A DNA stretch of 64,000 nt from AWTP1-18 sp036504515 (GTDB lineage: Bacteria > Pseudomonadota > Gammaproteobacteria > Burkholderiales > Rhodocyclaceae). The stretch spans positions 894,334 to 958,333 of the forward strand of contig DASXVA010000001.1 in the NCBI GenBank assembly GCA_036504515.1, written 5' to 3'. Of the stretch, positions 1 through 8,499 are shown piece by piece. The notes under the pieces are model-generated. The model did no database searches and was not told the origin of the DNA. It saw only the letters and a list, made by a program, of their open reading frames with translations. The position numbers and the translations under genes are program-made. Within the stretch, counting starts at the first letter, position 1, and each line of letters opens with the position of its first letter.

Positions 1-303
1 GTTCACCGAAGAGGAGGGGTCAATGGCCAACACTGCCAAACGCTTGCCTTGCTCGATGAGCCAAACACCGAGGGCTTCGATGAAGGTGGACTTGCCAGCG
101 CCGGGGACGCCGGAAATCCCGATCCGGATGGCGTTGCCGCTGTGGGGCAATACGGCAGCGAGTACTTGCTGTGCCCGCTGCTGATGATCGAGCCGGGTGG
201 ATTCGATCAGGGTGATGGCCTTGGCCAGTGCACGGCGCTGACCGGCCAGAACACCGTCTACCAGTGTCTGGTCGGCTGGGGCGAGCAGATGGGCCTGGAC
301 CAC
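1..303 (-). CDS. meaB: Methylmalonyl Co-A mutase-associated GTPase MeaB/ArgK, N-terminal part
   Basis: Partial gene: it enters at the GTG at 301-303 and runs off the left edge after 101 codons. The translation contains a P-loop, GVPGAGKS, near residue 60, followed by LAVLAIDPSSS, typical of the MeaB/ArgK G3E GTPase family. GGAGG at 311-315 sits 7 bases upstream of the GTG, which fixes the start. The gene lies 25 bp downstream of methylmalonyl-CoA mutase on the same strand. MeaB proteins load and protect the adenosylcobalamin of that enzyme using GTP, so the pair is a functional unit. The C-terminal half is outside the window. Confidence 0.9.
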   Translation of the reverse strand, partial: MVQAHLLAPADQTLVDGVLAGQRRALAKAITLIESTRLDHQQRAQQVLAAVLPHSGNAIRIGISGVPGAGKSTFIEALGVWLIEQGKRLAVLAIDPSSSVN

Positions 304-328
304 TACTTTGCCTCCGTGGCGCCGTTGA

Positions 329-2482
329 TCAGGCGCGGGCCTTGCGGATTTCTACCAGCACCTTGGCGGCAGAGTCCTCGATGCGGGTGCCGGGGCCGAA
401 CACGGCCTTGGCGCCAGCATTGAAGAGGAAGTCGTAGTCCTGAGCGGGAATCACGCCGCCGGCAAAGACGATGATGTCGTCGCCGCCTTGATCCTTCAGG
501 GCCTTGACCAGAGCCGGCAGCAGGGTCTTGTGACCAGCCGCCAGGGAGGAAACGCCCACGGCATGGACGTCATTTTCAATAGCCTGGCGGGCGGCTTCTT
601 CGGGAGTCTGAAACAGGGGACCCATATCGATGTCGAAGCCCAAGTCAGCGTAGGCGGTAGCCACCACCTTGGCGCCGCGGTCATGGCCATCCTGGCCCAG
701 CTTGGCGATCATGATGCGGGGGCGACGGCCTTCTTCCTCGGCAAACTTGGCGACATCGGCCTTGAGGCCTTCCCAGTTTTCCTGACCTTCCACAACACCT
801 CCGTACACCCCTGAAATGGTTTGGTTGTTGGCGCGGAAACGACCGTAGATCTTTTCCAGGGCATCGGACACTTCGCCGACAGTGGCGCGCAGGCGGATGG
901 CCTTGACGGTGAGGTCGAGCAGATTGCCTTCGCCGCTTTCGGCGGCCTTGGTCAGGGCTTCCAGAGCAGCATTGACGGCGGCGCTGTCACGGCTGGCGCG
1001 AATATTCTTCAGGCGGGCAATCTGGGACTCACGGACGGCGTGGTTGTCGATGTCCAGAATATCGATCGCATCTTCCTTGGCCAGCTTGTACTTGTTCACG
1101 CCGACAATCACGTCCTTGCCGGAGTCAATGCGGGCCTGCTTGTCCGCCGCACAGGTTTCCACCTGCATCTTGGCCCAGCCGGATTCCACTGCTTTGGTCA
1201 TGCCGCCCATGGCTTCGATTTCTTCGATGATGGCCCAGGCCTTGTCGGCCATTTCCTGGGTCAGCTTTTCCATCATGTAGGAACCGGCCCAGGGGTCCAC
1301 CACATTGGTGATATGGGTTTCTTCCTGGATGATGAGCTGGGTGTTACGGGCGATACGGGAAGAGAATTCCGTGGGCAGGGCGATAGCTTCGTCCAGGGCA
1401 TTGGTGTGCAGGGACTGTGTGCCGCCAAATACGGCTGCCATGGCTTCAATGGTGGTACGCACTACATTGTTGTAGGGGTCCTGCTCGGTCAGGGACCAGC
1501 CGGAAGTCTGGCTGTGGGTCCGCAGCATCATGGACTTGGGGCTCTTGGCATTGAAGCTTTGCATGATCCGCCACCACAGCTGGCGTCCTGCGCGCATCTT
1601 GGCGATTTCCAGATAGAAATTCATGCCAACGGCCCAGAAGAAGGACAGGCGGCCAGCGAAGGTATCCACATCCATGCCGGAGGCGACACCAGTACGCACG
1701 TATTCCATGCCGTCAGCCAAGGTGAAGGCCAGTTCGATGGCCTGGTTGGCACCGGCTTCCTGGATGTGATAACCGGAAATGGAGATGGAATTGAACTTCG
1801 GCATGTTCTCCGCTGTGTAGGCGAAGATGTCCGCGATGATCTTCATCGAGGGCTTGGGCGGATAGATGTAGGTGTTCCGCACCATGAATTCTTTGAGAAT
1901 GTCGTTCTGGATCGTGCCGGACAGTTGATCCTGCTTTACGCCCTGCTCTTCGGCAGCGACGATGTAGCCGGCCAAGATCGGCAGCACGGCGCCGTTCATG
2001 GTCATGGAGACGGAAATCTTGTCGAGAGGGATGCCGTCGAACAGGATCTTCATGTCCTCCACGGAGTCGATGGCGACACCGGCCTTGCCCACGTCACCGA
2101 CGACGCGGGCATTGTCGGAGTCATAACCGCGGTGGGTAGCCAAGTCGAAAGCCACGGACACACCTTGACCGCCGGCCGCCAGGGCCTTGCGGTAGAAGGC
2201 ATTGGACGCTTCGGCGGTAGAAAATCCGGCATACTGCCGAATGGTCCAGGGCCGGGCTGCGTACATGGTGGCCTGGGGGCCGCGCTGGTAGGGAGCGAAA
2301 CCGGGCAGGGTATCGGCGTAAGGCAGGTCCTTGGTGTCCTCTGCTGTGTATAGCGGCTTGACGACCAAGCCCTCGGGAGTGGTCCAGTTAAGGCCTTTTA
2401 CATCACCACCGGGCGCGGACTTTGCTGCAGCCTTGGTCCAGGCATCCAGAGAAGGAATGTCCACTTGAGGGTACTTGCTCAT
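329..2482 (-). CDS. scpA: Methylmalonyl-CoA mutase, full-length homodimer type
   Basis: Interconverts (R)-methylmalonyl-CoA and succinyl-CoA with adenosylcobalamin, in propionate and odd-chain or branched carbon metabolism, and possibly in supplying propionyl units for polyhydroxyalkanoate. The 717-residue protein has the N-terminal TIM-barrel substrate domain (about 60-560) and a C-terminal B12-binding domain with the motif GQDGHDRG, whose His600 is the expected base-off cobalt ligand. Length matches E. coli ScpA/Sbm rather than the alpha/beta heterodimer. ATG start. The partner GTPase meaB follows at 25 bp. A GntR-type regulator is divergently transcribed from the other side of the upstream gap and is a candidate controller. 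Confidence 0.96.
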   Translation of the reverse strand: MSKYPQVDIPSLDAWTKAAAKSAPGGDVKGLNWTTPEGLVVKPLYTAEDTKDLPYADTLPGFAPYQRGPQATMYAARPWTIRQYAGFSTAEASNAFYRKALAAGGQGVSVAFDLATHRGYDSDNARVVGDVGKAGVAIDSVEDMKILFDGIPLDKISVSMTMNGAVLPILAGYIVAAEEQGVKQDQLSGTIQNDILKEFMVRNTYIYPPKPSMKIIADIFAYTAENMPKFNSISISGYHIQEAGANQAIELAFTLADGMEYVRTGVASGMDVDTFAGRLSFFWAVGMNFYLEIAKMRAGRQLWWRIMQSFNAKSPKSMMLRTHSQTSGWSLTEQDPYNNVVRTTIEAMAAVFGGTQSLHTNALDEAIALPTEFSSRIARNTQLIIQEETHITNVVDPWAGSYMMEKLTQEMADKAWAIIEEIEAMGGMTKAVESGWAKMQVETCAADKQARIDSGKDVIVGVNKYKLAKEDAIDILDIDNHAVRESQIARLKNIRASRDSAAVNAALEALTKAAESGEGNLLDLTVKAIRLRATVGEVSDALEKIYGRFRANNQTISGVYGGVVEGQENWEGLKADVAKFAEEEGRRPRIMIAKLGQDGHDRGAKVVATAYADLGFDIDMGPLFQTPEEAARQAIENDVHAVGVSSLAAGHKTLLPALVKALKDQGGDDIIVFAGGVIPAQDYDFLFNAGAKAVFGPGTRIEDSAAKVLVEIRKARA

Positions 2483-2598
2483 GTTTGGTCCTGCCTTGTC
2501 TCGTTTTGTCTAGGAAGCCCGGCTTCGGCCAAGCTACTTATTTTGAATGAATTGTGGCGCATTGCCTGACATTGGTCTTGACAGTCACCACCCATACA

Positions 2599-2620
2599 TA
2601 ATACGTTATCCATAATTATG
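2599..2620. promoter_or_regulatory. Palindromic sites in the scpA/gntR intergenic region
   Basis: The AT-rich gap between the divergent scpA and GntR genes contains the perfect palindrome CATAATTATG at 2611-2620, next to an imperfect repeat ATAATACGTTAT (2599-2609 region). FCD-type GntR proteins usually bind short inverted repeats in the promoter they share with the divergent gene, so these are candidate operators. The palindrome overlaps the upstream ATG at 2618, an additional reason to prefer the downstream start at 2651. Function is inferred only. Confidence 0.35.
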
Positions 2621-2650
2621 AATGCAAGAGACCCGCAAGGAACACAGGCA

Positions 2651-3307
2651 ATGAGCGCACAGCCCTTCACTCGCACCGCACTTTATGAGGAAGTCGCCGA
2701 ACTTTTGCGCGCCCGGATTTTCAGCCACGAACTGGAACCCGGGGGCTGGATTGACGAACAGGCCATTGCCGAAGAGCTGGGCATTTCCCGGACTCCCATG
2801 CGGGAAGCCCTCAAAGTGCTGGCTTCGGAAGGCCTTGTCGTACTCAAACCGCGCCGTGGCTGCTACGTGGCACAACTGTCGGAACAGGACCTGGATGAAG
2901 TGTTTCCCATCATGGCCCTGCTGGAAAGCCGCTGTGCCTACGAAGCTGCCCGCAAAGCCACGGACGAAGACATCAGCCATCTTGAGACTTTGCACCAGAC
3001 CCTGGAGGCCCACGCCAACAGTGGTGATGCCGACGCCTTTTTTGTTGCGAACGATACTTTTCACAGTGCTTTACAGGATATTGCCGCCAATGGCTGGTTA
3101 AAACACCTCATTGACGACACCCGCAAGGTTATCAAGTTGACCCGTCGCCATTCCTTACAACTGGATGGTCGGGTTCAGCAGTCCTTGCTCGAACATCGGG
3201 AAATCATGGCGGCGTTGCGTCAGAAGAATCCTGAGTTGGCAGCCAGCCGCATGCATGACCACCTGCTGTCCGGCAGGCAAGCCTTGGCAAAATTGGTCAC
3301 AGGGTAA
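2651..3307 (+). CDS. GntR-family (FCD domain) transcriptional regulator
   Basis: DNA-binding repressor/activator. The N-terminal winged helix-turn-helix (about residues 10-75) carries ISRTPMREALKVLASEGLV, typical of GntR, and is followed by an all-helical FCD ligand domain (about 85-215). I chose the ATG at 2651 because AAGGA lies 9 bases upstream. The in-frame ATG at 2618 has no ribosome site and falls inside a palindrome. It is divergent from methylmalonyl-CoA mutase across a short gap, so regulation of that operon by an acyl-CoA or organic acid is a reasonable inference. The specific ligand cannot be told from sequence. Confidence 0.88.
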   Translation: MSAQPFTRTALYEEVAELLRARIFSHELEPGGWIDEQAIAEELGISRTPMREALKVLASEGLVVLKPRRGCYVAQLSEQDLDEVFPIMALLESRCAYEAARKATDEDISHLETLHQTLEAHANSGDADAFFVANDTFHSALQDIAANGWLKHLIDDTRKVIKLTRRHSLQLDGRVQQSLLEHREIMAALRQKNPELAASRMHDHLLSGRQALAKLVTG

Positions 3308-3326
3308 TCGGCGGGATTGGCCGCCA

Positions 3327-3346
3327 GGCAGCCCTGCTGGGCTGCC
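3327..3346. terminator. Hairpin between convergent gntR and zapD
   Basis: GGCAGCCC at 3327-3334 and GGGCTGCC at 3339-3346 form a perfect 8-bp GC-rich stem with a TGCT loop, placed between the stops of two convergent genes. No T-run follows on either strand, so this is a weak or rho-assisted terminator at best. Confidence 0.45.
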
Positions 3347-3354
3347 GAAACTAA

Positions 3355-4110
3355 CTACAAATTGCAGAAAGTCAGGTCGAAGTGCGCGTCGGCCTCGACC
3401 TGTTTCGGGCGTTGTTCAACGCCGGGTGCCATGAAGCGGATATTCAGGGCGTACTTGCTGGCGCTGATTTCCGGCACATAAGGATCGCCGGAAGCTAGGC
3501 GCAGACGCACCAACTGGGCGCTGCGCCCGGCCAGCATCATCTGATAACTACCTTTAACCGCCTGGTGTTCTTCGGGGCGACCCGAGGAACGCAACAGGCG
3601 AAGCACGATGGCAATGGCCTGACGCATGCCCAGCATGGGATTGAGCCAACCTTCCAGATCGGTACGGCGAGGCGCTGCATCCCGGTTCAGCCAGTAGTGA
3701 TAGGACGGCAGATCGAATTCGCAGACGCCACCAGGGATATTTGCCCGGTTCTTGATGGCCATCAGCCATTCGTTTTCGCGCAAATAGTGACCAATCCGGC
3801 CCTGCATGGCGAGCAAGGCAGCTGCAGCCTGTTCGATCTCGTAGAGGGCGCCGGATAGGGCATCTTCAGAAATGTCGGGGTTGTTGCGGAAGGACAGCAG
3901 GATTTGCCGCTGGCGTTCCAGCTCCTGCATCAGGTCGAACTTGAGGTCGGCCCGACCGGCCACTTCAAGGATTTCGAACAGGGTAACGAGGGCAACGTGG
4001 TGGGATTCGGCGGCATTGGCGGAGACGAAGAACGTCACCTTGTCGAACAAGTCCTCCAGGCGCAGCAGGGTGCGTATGCGCTCATTGAGAGGATATTCGT
4101 AAGTAATCAC
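3355..4110 (-). CDS. zapD: Cell division protein ZapD
   Basis: FtsZ-ring associated protein that cross-links FtsZ protofilaments at mid-cell. The 251-residue product starts ITYEYPLNERIRTLLRLE, the family's conserved N-terminus, and is largely helical with a beta-rich C-terminal part. The open frame extends upstream to a TTG at 4158, but homology begins right at the GTG at 4108-4110, which gives the usual ZapD length, so I start there. No strong ribosome site is visible. It follows coaE by about 100 bp, the coaE–zapD order found in many proteobacteria. yacG, often next, is absent. Confidence 0.92.
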   Translation of the reverse strand: MITYEYPLNERIRTLLRLEDLFDKVTFFVSANAAESHHVALVTLFEILEVAGRADLKFDLMQELERQRQILLSFRNNPDISEDALSGALYEIEQAAAALLAMQGRIGHYLRENEWLMAIKNRANIPGGVCEFDLPSYHYWLNRDAAPRRTDLEGWLNPMLGMRQAIAIVLRLLRSSGRPEEHQAVKGSYQMMLAGRSAQLVRLRLASGDPYVPEISASKYALNIRFMAPGVEQRPKQVEADAHFDLTFCNL

Positions 4111-4209
4111 ACGGCAGCCCGAGAAAATTTCAGAGGATTCTGACCGATTCGCTTGCAAATCTCAATGGGAACAGGAGGAGTAAGTGACGGCAATTGCCAT
4201 GCTTTATGG

Positions 4210-4818
4210 TTATACCTTCTTGAATTTTGCATCCAGCATATCGATTTGCTGATGCAGATTGAGTAAGTCATGGTCGTTATCCAGGATGTCATCAGCAACG
4301 GCGAGGCGCTGGTCGCGGCTCGCCTGGGCGGCAAGTATCGTCCGGACTTCGCTTTCCGAGCGCTGATTGCGTGCCATGACTCTGGCAATCTGGGTGTCCT
4401 CACTGCAATCTACAACGACGATTCGGTCAACACGGTCACGATAGTTTCCGGATTCCACGAGCAAGGGAACCACCAGCACGATGTAAGGGGCTCCCTGCGC
4501 CATAGCTGACTGGACGAGCCGATCACTTTGCTGGCGAATCAAGGGGTGAAGAATGTTTTCCAGCTTTTCCCGTTCGCCAGCATTGGCAAAAATCCGCCGC
4601 CGCATGGCGTCCCGGTCCAGGGCGCCATCGGGACGAAGTATCCCGGGGCCGAAAGCTGCGCTAATGGCAGGTATGGCCGTCCCATGGGGTGCCGTTAGCT
4701 GATGGGCAATGACATCCGTGTCGACAATGGCCGCGCCATGGCGGGCAAAAGCATCCGCTGCTGCGCTCTTGCCACTGCCAATGCCGCCGGTGAGGCCAAT
4801 AACAGGAATCCGGTTCAT
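4210..4818 (-). CDS. coaE: Dephospho-CoA kinase
   Basis: Last step of coenzyme A synthesis: phosphorylation of the ribose 3'-OH of dephospho-CoA by ATP. The 202-residue product has the Walker A motif GLTGGIGSGKS near its start, then DTDVIAHQLT, HPLIR and the VMARNQRS lid region, all typical of CoaE. ATG start, overlapping the stop of the upstream SPOR gene by 4 bases (ATGA), so it is translationally coupled. It lies in the same run as coaX, placing two CoA pathway steps together. Confidence 0.95.
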   Translation of the reverse strand: MNRIPVIGLTGGIGSGKSAAADAFARHGAAIVDTDVIAHQLTAPHGTAIPAISAAFGPGILRPDGALDRDAMRRRIFANAGEREKLENILHPLIRQQSDRLVQSAMAQGAPYIVLVVPLLVESGNYRDRVDRIVVVDCSEDTQIARVMARNQRSESEVRTILAAQASRDQRLAVADDILDNDHDLLNLHQQIDMLDAKFKKV

Positions 4819-5570
4819 TTGGCTGGGCAGTCACCAATGTGCAGATCGCTACGGTTAACCAGTTTGTCCTTGATCGTTTTCAGACTGTTCTGGTCGAGAT
4901 TGCTGATTTCAACCTGAGCAGAAGTTGGCGGGGCTGGCCGAGAAAAAACCCGGGCAGAACGAACCCCTTTTTCCTGCAAGGCTTGCAGATAGTCCTTGGC
5001 TTCCGATTCGGAGGCGACGCTGGCAAAAATCAGGGCAACCCTGCCTCCGCCATCCGCGGCGGTACGGACAGGCGCGGTAATACCCAGGGCACGGACTTCC
5101 TTGAGTTTGGTTTCTGCGGCATCACGACCGGGAAGGCCTGCAATCAGCACGTCATAGGTCCCGGCGGCTACGACAGGAGTCACCAGAAACTTCAATTCAG
5201 GATGGGGGCCGGCTGAGGCATCAGCCCATTGCTTGGCTTCAGCAAGTTTGAAACCGGAAACGAGGCGGCAGATTGCCGAAGGTTTTGTTTCAGGGCTGGC
5301 CGCGAGGGGCTGTGGCGCTGTAGCAGTAGACGACAGAGTTGCGCCGGGTGCGCTAGCTGGTGCATTCGCCTGATTGGCGGGGGGTTTGCTGGGGGCGGCT
5401 GGTTCAGCGTCGTCATTGGTAAGAAGCTTCAGCTTGTCGGCATCTTTCTGTTCAGTCAGTCGTTGCGGCTCCCGGCTCTCGTCGTCGTTGCCCAGCGTGC
5501 TCTGATGCCAGGCGAAGACAAGTAAATTGATCAGGACGAGCAAGGCGAAAAGGATGCGGAGTACTTTCAT
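4815..5570 (-). CDS. SPOR domain-containing membrane protein
   Basis: 251 residues: one N-terminal membrane segment (about 5-20), a Pro/Ala-rich linker (about 25-100), and a C-terminal SPOR-like fold (about 105-190) with repeating ETKLKEVRALGI and AKDYLQALQEKGV units, plus a short tail. SPOR domains bind denuded peptidoglycan glycan at division septa. Its position directly before coaE–zapD, with a 4-base overlap, links it to the division gene, but no specific septal role is established. ATG start at 5568-5570, 9 bases after coaX ends. Confidence 0.8.
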   Translation of the reverse strand: MKVLRILFALLVLINLLVFAWHQSTLGNDDESREPQRLTEQKDADKLKLLTNDDAEPAAPSKPPANQANAPASAPGATLSSTATAPQPLAASPETKPSAICRLVSGFKLAEAKQWADASAGPHPELKFLVTPVVAAGTYDVLIAGLPGRDAAETKLKEVRALGITAPVRTAADGGGRVALIFASVASESEAKDYLQALQEKGVRSARVFSRPAPPTSAQVEISNLDQNSLKTIKDKLVNRSDLHIGDCPAK

Positions 5571-5579
5571 GGCGGAGAA

Positions 5580-6290
5580 TTATGGAGCAAGCTGGACAAG
5601 GCCGTGAAGGATTAGCAATGGCTCGGTCCGGAACGGGAGTGTGAGATGGGGGGCAAGCAGGGGCGAAGCTCCACCCGCGAGCAGGCAAAGGGGGACCTCG
5701 CCATCGAGCGCTTCGAGTTGCCGAAACATCCGCTCTAGTGCTCCGAGAGTGGCATGAGTCGCGCCACTAGTGATGGCGTCCAGGGTGTTGTTGGGTATTG
5801 CTTTATGGGTGCCCGTAACGGCTGGCAACTGGGCGGTATTGCGGGCAAGGGCGGTGCGCATCAAATCCAGGCCGGGCAGAATTAGCCCGCCGACAAAGTG
5901 GCCATCGGCCGTGAGCAAATCAATTGTGGTGGCTGTGCCGGCATTGACGACCAGGCAAGAACCCGGATGAAGTGCCCGGGCGCCGAGCAGAGCCGCCCAG
6001 CGGTCTGCCCCCAGGGTATCCGCTATTTCATACCCGTTGGAGACGCCAGCTTGTTCCGCTTGAGCACGATTCCAGTAGATACGGCCCGGGAACTGCGCAT
6101 TAACCGCTGCTTCTACCGATTCGCCGGCGACATTGCAGGCAATGATCGTGTCAGCAGCCGGCAACAGCACCAGTTCTGTGGTCAGCTGATCCGCTGCCGT
6201 GGTTGCTACTGCCCCATGGGCCAGCCAGTTCTTGCCGTCATGGAGCCCCCATTTGATGCGGGTATTACCGCAATCCAAGCAGAGTTTCAT
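5580..6290 (-). CDS. coaX: Type III pantothenate kinase
   Basis: First step of CoA synthesis: ATP-dependent phosphorylation of pantothenate by an acetate/sugar kinase-fold enzyme. The 236-residue product begins MKLCLDCGNTRIKWG (phosphate motif DxGNTxxK) and contains GADRWAALLGAR and NAGTATTIDLL, the substrate- and phosphate-binding motifs of CoaX. The longer open frame to 6392 is Arg-rich read-through of birA. The ATG at 6288-6290 overlaps the birA stop by 4 bases and begins exactly at the conserved N-terminus. Confidence 0.95.
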   Translation of the reverse strand: MKLCLDCGNTRIKWGLHDGKNWLAHGAVATTAADQLTTELVLLPAADTIIACNVAGESVEAAVNAQFPGRIYWNRAQAEQAGVSNGYEIADTLGADRWAALLGARALHPGSCLVVNAGTATTIDLLTADGHFVGGLILPGLDLMRTALARNTAQLPAVTGTHKAIPNNTLDAITSGATHATLGALERMFRQLEALDGEVPLCLLAGGASPLLAPHLTLPFRTEPLLILHGLVQLAP

Positions 6291-7078
6291 GATGAAAAAA
6301 GGGCCCGCAGGCTGACGTCGCCGCTGACGACGGTACGGAGGCCTTGGTCGGTTTGGAGCAGCAAGGCTCCCTCCGCATCGACACCGGCGCAAAGCCCTTC
6401 CAGCTCAGTACCTCCGCTGATTCGCACAGGCTGCCCCTGGTGGGCATGGCGCAACAGCCAGTCCTCGCGCAAGGCGGCAAAGCCGGTAATGGCATATTCG
6501 TCCAGGGTGCGCTGCAGCGATGCCAAAAGCGCCGCCAGCACCGTTTCCCGGGTCATTACCATTCCGCTTTGATCCAAGGCCGCAGCTAAGGAGCGAACAT
6601 CTTCTGGTAAGTCGTCGGGCAAATGAAGGTTCAGGCCGATACCGATGACGGCGCTGCGCAATTGCCCGGGTTGCAGTTCGACCAGAACGCCCCCCAGCTT
6701 GCGACCATTAAGCAGCAAGTCGTTGGGCCATTTCAGGGTTATGCCGGAAACTCCCAGGGATTCAAGGCCTCTTGCCAGAGCAAGACCAACGGCCAGGGAC
6801 AAACCACCAGGGGCGGGGGACTCAAGGGCGAAGCGCCAGAGGAGGGAAAAGGTCAGGCTGTCACCGGGGGCGGCAAACCAGGTGCGGCCCCGACGGCCTC
6901 GACCTGCTGTCTGGCGGTCAGCCACCAGAACGGTGCCGGAAGGCGCGCCGGCTTCAGCCCGGCGCAGGAGTTGGGTGTTGGTGGAATCGCACTCGGCGAG
7001 GGCGTCCACATCGAAGCGGCAGGCCGCCACGCCCAAAGCCTGGACGAGGCGGTCAGTTTGAAAGGATGAGGCAGTCAT
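6287..7078 (-). CDS. birA: Biotin–[acetyl-CoA-carboxylase] ligase, catalytic-only type
   Basis: Activates biotin as biotinoyl-AMP and attaches it to the biotin carboxyl carrier protein of acetyl-CoA carboxylase. The 263-residue product shows GRGRRGRTW (biotinyl-AMP loop), KWPNDLLLNGRKLGG with the catalytic-site lysine, and a C-terminal SH3-like domain (about 215-263). The N-terminal helix-turn-helix of E. coli BirA is absent: catalytic homology begins within about 30 residues, so this ligase should not repress biotin genes. The gene lies 8 bp after ntrC and overlaps coaX by 4 bp. Confidence 0.93.
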   Translation of the reverse strand: MTASSFQTDRLVQALGVAACRFDVDALAECDSTNTQLLRRAEAGAPSGTVLVADRQTAGRGRRGRTWFAAPGDSLTFSLLWRFALESPAPGGLSLAVGLALARGLESLGVSGITLKWPNDLLLNGRKLGGVLVELQPGQLRSAVIGIGLNLHLPDDLPEDVRSLAAALDQSGMVMTRETVLAALLASLQRTLDEYAITGFAALREDWLLRHAHQGQPVRISGGTELEGLCAGVDAEGALLLQTDQGLRTVVSGDVSLRALFSS

Positions 7079-7086
7079 GCCCCGGA

Positions 7087-8499
7087 TTATCCCTGCTCTT
7101 CTTCCCCTTTGGCATCGTCCAGGCCAAGTTCCTGGATTTTGCGAGTGATGGTGTTGCGGCCAATGCCCAGCAGATTGGCCGCTTCTATACGGCGGCCGCC
7201 GGTGGCGATCAGGGCGCGGCGGATCAAGGTGCCTTCAAAGACCCGGGTCAGCAGGTCGAAGACCTGACCGGGATGGGTGCTGATCATGCGGTCTGCCTCC
7301 TGGGCCAGGGCATCCTGCCAGTCAAAGGGGCCGCTGCTGGCGGTCTGTTCCCGCAGTTCGGCAGGCAGGTCGGCCACTTCCACCGATTGCCCGGGGGCCA
7401 TCACGGTCAGCCAGTGACAAAGGTTTTCCAGTTGCCGCACATTCCCGGGGAAATCAAGTCCGGCCAGGTATTTGACGGCGCCTTCGCTCAGGCGCTTGGG
7501 TTCCACGCCCAGTTCCTGGGCGCTCTTGGCCAGGAAGTGCCGGGCCAGCAGGGGAATGTCTTCCCGCCGTTCCCGCAGGGAGGGCAGGCGCAGGCGGATG
7601 ACGTTGAGGCGATGGAACAGGTCTTCCCGGAACAGGCCGTCCTTGACCCGGATTTCCAGATTCTGGTGAGTGGCGGTGATGACACGAACGTTGGCCTTGA
7701 CCGGATGCTGACCGCCGACCCGATAAAAGTGACCGTCGGAGAGCACCCGTAGCAAACGGGTCTGCAATTCGGGCGGCATGTCGCCGATTTCATCAAGAAA
7801 TAGGGTGCCGCCTTCGGCTTGTTCGAAACGACCCCGGCGCTGGGCCGCCGCGCCAGTGAAGGAGCCCTTTTCATGGCCGAAGAGTTCGGATTCAAGCAGG
7901 TCCCGGGGGATCGCTGCGGTATTGATGGCGATAAAGGGCGAGCTCTTGCGCGGGCTGTGGCGGTGCAACGCCCGGGCTACCAGTTCTTTGCCGGTGCCCG
8001 ACTCGCCGTTGATCAACACCGTGGCGTGGGATTGGGAGAGGCGGCCGATGGCGCGGAAGACTTCCTGCATGGAAGGGGCCTGACCAAGAATTTCCGGGAC
8101 CAGACTGACAGATTCTGGCGCACCTTCTTGGTGCGGCGTCTCTTCGATGGCACGCCGGACCAGATCGACGGCTTGATCCACATCGAAGGGTTTGGGCAGG
8201 TATTCGTAGGCGCCCCCCTGGAAGGCGGCCACCGCAGAGTCCAGGTCCGAATAGGCGGTCATGATGATGACCGGCAGTTCGGGCCACTGGGCTTTTACAT
8301 GTTTGAGCAGTTCCAGACCCGATTGGCCGGGCATGCGAATATCGGATACCAGTACTCGGGGCCGTTGCCCTGCTTCAAGGGCTGCCATGGCTTCGTTGGC
8401 AGAACTGAAGCTCTTGTAGCTGATCTCTTCCCGGGCCAGAGCCTTTTCGAAGACCCAGCGGATAGAGCGGTCATCATCGACAATCCAGACCGGATTCAT
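7087..8499 (-). CDS. glnG: Nitrogen regulation response regulator NtrC
   Basis: Sigma-54 enhancer-binding protein phosphorylated by NtrB under nitrogen limitation. 470 residues: receiver (1-120, phospho-acceptor Asp in VLVSDIRMPG), AAA+ domain (about 140-375; Walker A GESGTGKE) and a C-terminal Fis-type helix-turn-helix (NLLGIGRNTITRKIQEL). The sigma-54 contact loop reads GSFTGA instead of the enteric GAFTGA, a substitution I believe is common in betaproteobacterial NtrC. Its ATG overlaps ntrB by 4 bases. Candidate targets in this window are the two NtrC-type sites upstream of glnA. Confidence 0.96.
   Translation of the reverse strand: MNPVWIVDDDRSIRWVFEKALAREEISYKSFSSANEAMAALEAGQRPRVLVSDIRMPGQSGLELLKHVKAQWPELPVIIMTAYSDLDSAVAAFQGGAYEYLPKPFDVDQAVDLVRRAIEETPHQEGAPESVSLVPEILGQAPSMQEVFRAIGRLSQSHATVLINGESGTGKELVARALHRHSPRKSSPFIAINTAAIPRDLLESELFGHEKGSFTGAAAQRRGRFEQAEGGTLFLDEIGDMPPELQTRLLRVLSDGHFYRVGGQHPVKANVRVITATHQNLEIRVKDGLFREDLFHRLNVIRLRLPSLRERREDIPLLARHFLAKSAQELGVEPKRLSEGAVKYLAGLDFPGNVRQLENLCHWLTVMAPGQSVEVADLPAELREQTASSGPFDWQDALAQEADRMISTHPGQVFDLLTRVFEGTLIRRALIATGGRRIEAANLLGIGRNTITRKIQELGLDDAKGEEEQG

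Noticed and set aside
821..2353. 510-codon plus-strand frame opposite methylmalonyl-CoA mutase
   Set aside because: Antisense shadow of a well-recognised gene; Gly/His/Val-rich low-information translation. The same applies to 10169-11623, 18792-20183, 24792-26552, 33509-34909 and 55124-56566.
2479..2676. 65-codon minus-strand frame before scpA
   Set aside because: It spans the promoter region between divergent genes and overlaps the GntR coding start; no family features.
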